A DNA stretch of 64,000 nt. Origin: Vulcaniibacterium gelatinicum. Its GTDB lineage: Bacteria; Pseudomonadota; Gammaproteobacteria; Xanthomonadales; Xanthomonadaceae. Below the pieces are notes generated by a model. It worked only from the letters and a program-made list of their open reading frames with translations. It was not told the origin of the DNA and searched no databases. The position numbers and the translations under genes are program-made. The stretch lies in the NCBI RefSeq assembly GCF_008033445.1, contig NZ_VNKO01000001.1, positions 228,222 to 292,221 on the forward strand, read 5' to 3'. Below, piece by piece: positions 59,898 through 64,000 of this stretch. Positions within the stretch are counted from its first letter, which is position 1, and each line of letters opens with the position of its first letter.

Positions 59898-59931
59898 TGC
59901 AAACCGAGGTTTGCAGGGTTTGCGGTTTGCA
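59898..59931. repeat. Cluster of four GGTTTGC repeats
   Basis: TGCAAACC at 59898-59905 faces GGTTTGCA at 59908-59915 as an 8-bp dyad, then direct copies at 59917-59923 and 59924-59931. This is dense enough to be a protein-binding site. Confidence 0.6.
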
Positions 59932-59966
59932 GCCCTCCAGCCCGAGACCTTCTCCCCGACACTCCC

Positions 59967-60006
59967 AGCCCGCCCACGGTCCGCCGTCGGCGGGCTTCTT
60001 CGTTTC
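59967..60006 (+). terminator. Terminator before the first methyltransferase gene
   Basis: Stem AGCCCGCC (59967-59974) pairs with GGCGGGCT (59989-59996), followed by TCTTCGTTT. It ends the early operon and implies that the methyltransferase starts after it. Confidence 0.7.
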
Positions 60007-60019
60007 CGAGGCACCGATT

Positions 60020-61462
60020 CTGGACACGCTCGCCGTCACGTACCGCAAGGTCGAGACGCTGATCCCCTACGCCCGCAATCCGCGCACGCACAGCGACGAG
60101 CAGATCGCGCGCATCGCCGCCAGCATCGCCGAGTTCGGCTGGACCAACCCGATCCTGGTCGATGGCGAGCACGGTGTGATCGCCGGTCACGGCCGGCTGC
60201 TGGCCGCACGCAAGCTGGGGCTCACCGAAGTGCCGGTGATCGAGCTCGCGCACCTGACGCCCGCGCAGAAGCGCGCCTACGTGATCGCCGACAACCGGCT
60301 CGCACTCGATGCCGGCTGGGACGAGGCGATGCTCGCGCTGGAGTTCGCCGAACTGGCCGACGCGGGCTACGACCTGGATCTGACCGGCTTCTCTGCCTCC
60401 GAGATCGAAGGCCTGCTCGACGCCATCGAGGAGACGGAACCGTCCGCCGATGAGGACGAGCGTGCGCCGGAAGGCGACGCGGACGAGGACGACGTCACGC
60501 CGCCCACGGTTGCGGTCACGCGGCCCGGCGACTTGTGGCTGCTGGGCGAACACCGGCTGCTCTGCGCCGACAGCAGCGACGCGGCCGCCGTCGCGCGCCT
60601 CCTCGAGGGCGAGCGCGCTCACCTGCTCTTTACCAGCCCGCCCTACGCGAACCAGCGCGACTACACCACCGGCGGGATCGTTGACTGGAACGCGCTCATG
60701 CAGGGCGTGTTCGGCGCCGCCCGCAGCGCGCTGCACGAGGACGCGCAAATCCTGGTCAACCTCGGCCTGGTCCATCGCGACGGCGAGTGGCAGCCGTACT
60801 GGGACGGCTGGATCGCATGGATGCGCACTCAAGGCTGGCGGCGCTTTGGCTGGTACGTGTGGGACCAGTCGGTGACCGTGCCCGGCGACTGGGCCGGGCG
60901 GCTGGCGCCCCGGCACGAGTTCGTCTTCCACTTCAACCGACGCTCGCGCAAGCCGAACAAGATCGTGCCCTGCAAGTGGGCCGGGCACGAGACGCACCTG
61001 CGCGCCGACGGTTCGTCCACCGCGATGCGCGGCAAGGACGGCAAGGTCGGCGCCTGGAACCATGCCGGACAGCCCACGCAGGAGTTCCGCATCCCAGACT
61101 CGGTCGTCGAGGTGACGCGTCAGCGCGGCCGCATCGGTGATGGTATCGACCATCCGGCCGTATTCCCGCTGGGCCTGCCGAAGTTCTTCATCGAGGCCTA
61201 CACCGACGTGGGCGAGATCGTCTTCGAGCCGTTCTCCGGCGGCGGCACCACGCTGCTGGCCGGGCAACTCACCGACCGCAGGGTCCGCGCCATCGAGCTC
61301 GCGCCCGAGTACGTCGACGTCGCGCTGCGCCGCTGGCTGCAGCACCACCCGAGCACGGTGCCGGTGCTGGAGGGCAGCGGTCGGACCTTCGACGAGGTGG
61401 CGGCCGAACGTACCGTCAGTAGTGGTAGCGCCCCTGGAGGAACTCGACGCGATCGGCCTTGA
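60020..61462 (+). CDS. ParB-domain DNA methyltransferase (N4-cytosine type)
   Basis: About 480 residues. The N-terminal ParB-like domain is clear (KVETLIPYARNPRTHSDEQIARIAASIAEFGWTNPILVDG). The methyltransferase half has motif IV as TSPPYANQRDY near residue 205, typical of N4-cytosine enzymes, and motif I as FEPFSGGGTTLLAG near 400. The start is uncertain: no ATG or GTG lies before the ParB domain after the terminator. A GAGG site at 60008-60011 points to CTG at 60020 or ATT at 60017; an ATG at 59858 lies before the terminator. Its last codons overlap the toxin gene. Confidence 0.82.
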   Translation: MDTLAVTYRKVETLIPYARNPRTHSDEQIARIAASIAEFGWTNPILVDGEHGVIAGHGRLLAARKLGLTEVPVIELAHLTPAQKRAYVIADNRLALDAGWDEAMLALEFAELADAGYDLDLTGFSASEIEGLLDAIEETEPSADEDERAPEGDADEDDVTPPTVAVTRPGDLWLLGEHRLLCADSSDAAAVARLLEGERAHLLFTSPPYANQRDYTTGGIVDWNALMQGVFGAARSALHEDAQILVNLGLVHRDGEWQPYWDGWIAWMRTQGWRRFGWYVWDQSVTVPGDWAGRLAPRHEFVFHFNRRSRKPNKIVPCKWAGHETHLRADGSSTAMRGKDGKVGAWNHAGQPTQEFRIPDSVVEVTRQRGRIGDGIDHPAVFPLGLPKFFIEAYTDVGEIVFEPFSGGGTTLLAGQLTDRRVRAIELAPEYVDVALRRWLQHHPSTVPVLEGSGRTFDEVAAERTVSSGSAPGGTRRDRP

Positions 61463-61688
61463 CCAGATAGACGCAGCGATGCTCCTGGGTGATGCGTCGC
61501 GACCAGACGTCCGGGCCGAGGTATTTCAGCGGCTCGGGTTTGCCGATGCCATCGAAGGGATCGCGCAGCACCGCCTCGACGAGTTCGAGCAAGCGGCGGG
61601 CGGTGCGACGGTCGGTCTCCACCCAATGACGCAGGTCTTCGAGAAATTCCGGATGGCAGACCGCAAGCCGCGAGGCCTCACGCTTCAA
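61416..61688 (-). CDS. YoeB/Txe-family toxin
   Basis: 90 residues. The family C-terminus is unmistakable: PFDGIGKPEPLKYLGPDVWSRRITQEHRCVYLVK and a final GRYHY. YoeB-type toxins cleave mRNA on ribosomes. The only available start is a TTG at 61688, inside the end of the antitoxin gene. The 3' end overlaps the convergent methyltransferase by 47 nt. Confidence 0.88.
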   Translation of the reverse strand: MKREASRLAVCHPEFLEDLRHWVETDRRTARRLLELVEAVLRDPFDGIGKPEPLKYLGPDVWSRRITQEHRCVYLVKADRVEFLQGRYHY

Positions 61689-61959
61689 GGTCGGCGTCCT
61701 GCTTGAGCTGGGCGAGCGTCGTGGGCTTCAGGCTTGTCGTGCGTGCCCGGTTGAGGGCCGTGAGCAGCCGTTCGGCGTTCTTGGCCGAGCGCAGCAGGTG
61801 CGCCGTTTCCATCAAGCCTTCGAGCTCATCGGCCGCGATCATCGCCACGGCTCCTCCCGAGCGACGGCGCACCACGATGACCTCGCGATCGTCCACGGCG
61901 CGGTCCATCAGCGCCTTGAGCTGCTCGCGCGCCTGGCTGTAGGTGGTTTCGATGGTCAT
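61678..61959 (-). CDS. YefM/Phd-family antitoxin
   Basis: 93 residues. Standard N-terminus TYSQAREQLKALMDRAVDDREVIVVRRRSGGAVAMIAADELEGLMETAHLL. Binds DNA through its N-terminus and neutralises the toxin with its C-terminus. It precedes the toxin by an 11-nt overlap, as in yefM-yoeB. Divergent from the second methyltransferase. Confidence 0.9.
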   Translation of the reverse strand: MTIETTYSQAREQLKALMDRAVDDREVIVVRRRSGGAVAMIAADELEGLMETAHLLRSAKNAERLLTALNRARTTSLKPTTLAQLKQDADLEA

Positions 61960-61999
61960 GGCGGCACCTCTGGAATTGGACAGAAGTATTGTACAGGAA

Positions 62000-63271
62000 A
62001 TGAACGCCCACTGGCTGGCCGATCGCATCGAGCTCTGGCCGATCGACAAGCTGCTGCCCTACGTGCGCAACGCCCGCCAGCACTCGGACGAGCAGATCGC
62101 CCAGATCGCGGCCTCCATCGCGGAGTTCGGCTTCGTCAATCCCATTCTCACCGGCGCCGACGGTGTGCTGGTCGCGGGCCATGGGCGGCTTGCCGCCGCG
62201 CGCAAGCTGGGCCTGCCCACAGTGCCGGTGGTCGTGCTCGATCACCTGACGCCGACCCAGCGCCGCGCCCTGGTGCTCGCCGACAATCGGCTCGCGGAAC
62301 TCGCGACCTGGGACGATGCCCTGCTGCGCATCGAACTGGAGGCGCTGCAGGACGATGGCTTCGATCTCGATCTCACCGGATTCGACGCCGATGCACTGGC
62401 AGAACTGCTGGCCGATGAGGAACCCCAGATCGAGGGCCGGACGGAGGACGATGCCATCCCGGAGATGCCGGAAGAGCCGGTGTCTCGGCCGGGCGACGTC
62501 TGGCGGCTCGGGCCGCACCGCCTGGTCTGCGGCGACGCGACCACCGCCGAGGCCTACGCGCGCCTGTTTCCGGACGGCGAGCGGGCGGACATGGTCTTCA
62601 CCGATCCGCCCTACAACGTGAACTACGCCAACAGCGCGAAGGACAAGCTGCGCGGCAAACACCGCCCCATCCTCAACGATGCGCTGGGTGAAGGCTTCTA
62701 CGATTTCCTCTTTGATGCGCTGGCGCTGATCATGGCGCACACCCGAGGCGCGATCTACGTCGCCATGTCCTCCAGCGAACTGGACACGCTGCAAGCGGCC
62801 TTCCGCGCCGCCGGCGGGCACTGGTCGACCTTCATCATCTGGGCCAAGAACACCTTCACGCTGGGCCGCTCGGACTACCAGCGCCAGTACGAGCCGATCC
62901 TCTACGGCTGGCCGGAGGGTGGCGAGCGTCACTGGTGCGGCGACCGCGACCAGGGCGACGTCTGGCAGATCAAGAAGCCAGCGAAGAACGATCTGCACCC
63001 GACCATGAAGCCGGTGGATCTGGTCGAGCGGGCCATCCACAACTCCAGCCGCCCCGGCGACGTGGTGCTCGACCCCTTCGGCGGTTCCGGAACGACGCTG
63101 ATCGCCGCCGAGAAGTCGGGGCGCGTGGCGCGGCTGATCGAGCTCGACCCGAAGTATGCGGACGTGATCGTACGGCGATGGGAAGATTGGAGCGGCAAGC
63201 AAGCCATCCGCGAGTCAGATGGCGTGGCCTTCGATCAAGCAGCGGGTGCCCCCTCTGCGATCGCGCAGTGA
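62000..63271 (+). CDS. ParB-domain DNA methyltransferase (N6-adenine type)
   Basis: 423 residues. ParB-like N-terminus (RIELWPIDKLLPYVRNARQHSDEQIAQIAASIAEFGFVNPILTG), then motif IV as FTDPPYNVNY near residue 202 and motif I as LDPFGGSGTTLIAAEKSGR near 360. The DPPY form suggests N6-adenine. The ATG at 62000 is preceded closely by AGGAA; the frame is open further upstream but overlaps the antitoxin promoter. No cognate restriction enzyme is seen. Confidence 0.9.
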   Translation: MNAHWLADRIELWPIDKLLPYVRNARQHSDEQIAQIAASIAEFGFVNPILTGADGVLVAGHGRLAAARKLGLPTVPVVVLDHLTPTQRRALVLADNRLAELATWDDALLRIELEALQDDGFDLDLTGFDADALAELLADEEPQIEGRTEDDAIPEMPEEPVSRPGDVWRLGPHRLVCGDATTAEAYARLFPDGERADMVFTDPPYNVNYANSAKDKLRGKHRPILNDALGEGFYDFLFDALALIMAHTRGAIYVAMSSSELDTLQAAFRAAGGHWSTFIIWAKNTFTLGRSDYQRQYEPILYGWPEGGERHWCGDRDQGDVWQIKKPAKNDLHPTMKPVDLVERAIHNSSRPGDVVLDPFGGSGTTLIAAEKSGRVARLIELDPKYADVIVRRWEDWSGKQAIRESDGVAFDQAAGAPSAIAQ

Positions 63272-63330
63272 ATCACGACGCCCTCAGCGACGGACGGCAT
63301 CCCATGCGGGTTGCGCCGCCCCATCGCGAC

Positions 63331-63918
63331 TCAGGCGAGCCGGTAGACGCGCTCACCGCCCTGGGATTTCTCGGAGACGATCGTCAGGCCCAGTTTCTTC
63401 TTCAGCGCCCCGGCCAAGGTGCCGCGCACCGTGTGCGCTTGCCAGCCGGTGCTGTCCATGATCTGGCGGAGGGTGGCGCCTTCGGGACGCTGCAGCATCG
63501 CGATCACCTGCGCTTGCTTGCTGTCGGCGCGGGGGCGGCGGGGCTCGGCGCTGCGATGCGCATCCTGCGCCCAGGCCGCTTCGGCGGCGTTCACCGCCGC
63601 CTCCAGGTCGGCCTCGTCGCGCGCCGTCTGCGCCTGCTCGGCCCGGGCGATCACCGCATCGAGTTTCGCAACGAAGGACTGGCGCGGGGCGGTGCGGGCA
63701 CCCGGGCGCGGCACGCCCAAGGCCTCGTAGCCTGCGTCGGCAACGACCCAGACCTCGCCCTGGCGGGCGATCAGGGCGCGGTTGGCCAGGCCGTCGAGCA
63801 CCTTGCGGCGGGCACCGCCTTGGATGTGCTCGGGGAACCAGTCGATTCGGCCGTCGCTGTGCTCGAGCGCATGGGCCAGGATCGCGTGCTGGGCGGGGGT
63901 CAGGGTGATGGTGCTCAT
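63331..63918 (-). CDS. DUF3489 family protein
   Basis: 195 residues. The C-terminal DUF3489 domain is clear: SKQAQVIAMLQRPEGATLRQIMDSTGWQAHTVRGTLAGALKKKLGLTIVSEKSQGGERVYRLA, a winged-helix-like fold. The N-terminus (LTPAQHAILAHALEHSDGRIDWFPEHIQGGARRKVLDGLANRALI) matches relatives. Linked to phage elements; a DNA-binding role is likely. Start at 63918 matches MSTITLTPAQ; longer frames upstream do not. Confidence 0.88.
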   Translation of the reverse strand: MSTITLTPAQHAILAHALEHSDGRIDWFPEHIQGGARRKVLDGLANRALIARQGEVWVVADAGYEALGVPRPGARTAPRQSFVAKLDAVIARAEQAQTARDEADLEAAVNAAEAAWAQDAHRSAEPRRPRADSKQAQVIAMLQRPEGATLRQIMDSTGWQAHTVRGTLAGALKKKLGLTIVSEKSQGGERVYRLA

Positions 63919-63952
63919 GGTCTGCTCCTGGATAGGGATGGATCGGCGCGAG

Positions 63953-64000
63953 TCAGTCTTCCCAGAGGTGCTCGCCATCGAGGCTGATCCACAGGCGCGC
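63953..64000 (-). CDS. C-terminal end of an unknown gene, partial at the right edge
   Basis: The last 15 residues (ARLWISLDGEHLWED) and a stop read leftward from the window edge. It is 34 nt upstream of the DUF3489 gene on the same strand, so probably the same operon. Too little is visible to name it. Confidence 0.45.
   Translation of the reverse strand, partial: ARLWISLDGEHLWED

Larger units (their letters stand above)
59693..60019. other. 327-nt non-coding region with repeats and a terminator
   Basis: No convincing gene. It holds a guanine run (GGGGGG near 59869), a cluster of GGTTTGC repeats (59898-59931) and a terminator hairpin (59967-60006). The frame of the downstream methyltransferase is open through it, but no family sequence is encoded here. 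Confidence 0.6.

Overview
The window is GC-rich DNA from a gammaproteobacterium. Gene content and order suggest Xanthomonadaceae (a Lysobacter, Luteimonas or Xanthomonas relative): queA-tgt-yajC-secD-secF, rsmD-coaD, ftsY beside mutY and a YggX gene, paired secreted M13 metallopeptidases, and a PiT/DUF47 phosphate pair. The family placement is inferred from these proteins, not from a marker gene.

Positions 1 to about 43,300 are ordinary chromosome, densely packed, with many neighbours overlapping as ATGA. In order it holds: membrane and queuosine-precursor transport genes; a DUF885 peptidase; an ECF sigma factor with a FecR-like protein; a secreted dioxygenase-like protein with cytochrome b561; RhlE helicase and a beta-CASP nuclease; two M13 peptidases, the second degenerate; rhomboid; an alkyltransferase-like repair protein; phosphate transport; a CNNM/CBS exporter-like protein and ExoD; a PhnD-like binding protein coupled to a GGDEF-EAL enzyme; TrmJ and SuhB; the queA-tgt-yajC-secDF operon; an aminotransferase; a TMEM43-like protein with a metallo-hydrolase; gamma-glutamyltransferase with ferredoxin; coaD, rsmD, ftsY, mutY and yggX.

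A tRNA-Phe(GAA) gene at 43,404-43,479, with its own promoter and terminator, marks the change to accessory DNA. From about 43,700 to the right edge lies the early region of an integrated phage-like element. First come two unknown genes (one frameshifted) transcribed away from an XRE repressor and ImmA/IrrE protease pair. Next is a small gene, DUF2924, large serine recombinase and HTH chain. A mercury-transport cassette follows (merR, merT, merP and a GDCC protein) with no merA. A rightward replication and recombination operon comes after it: HTH, Bro-N, Sak4-like ATPase, ssDNA-binding-like protein, DUF6511, RecB-type nuclease, HTH, TOPRIM/D5 primase-helicase, RuvC-like resolvase and DUF6362. 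Last are two ParB-domain DNA methyltransferases with a YoeB/YefM toxin-antitoxin pair between them, then a DUF3489 gene. No structural phage genes and no second element boundary are in the window.

The least explained parts are the divergent unit beside the tRNA, three 9-bp repeats spaced exactly 23 bp apart before the replication operon, and a large imperfect palindrome with an alternating purine-pyrimidine tract just after the primase-helicase gene. The last two are candidate replication or operator sites of the element.
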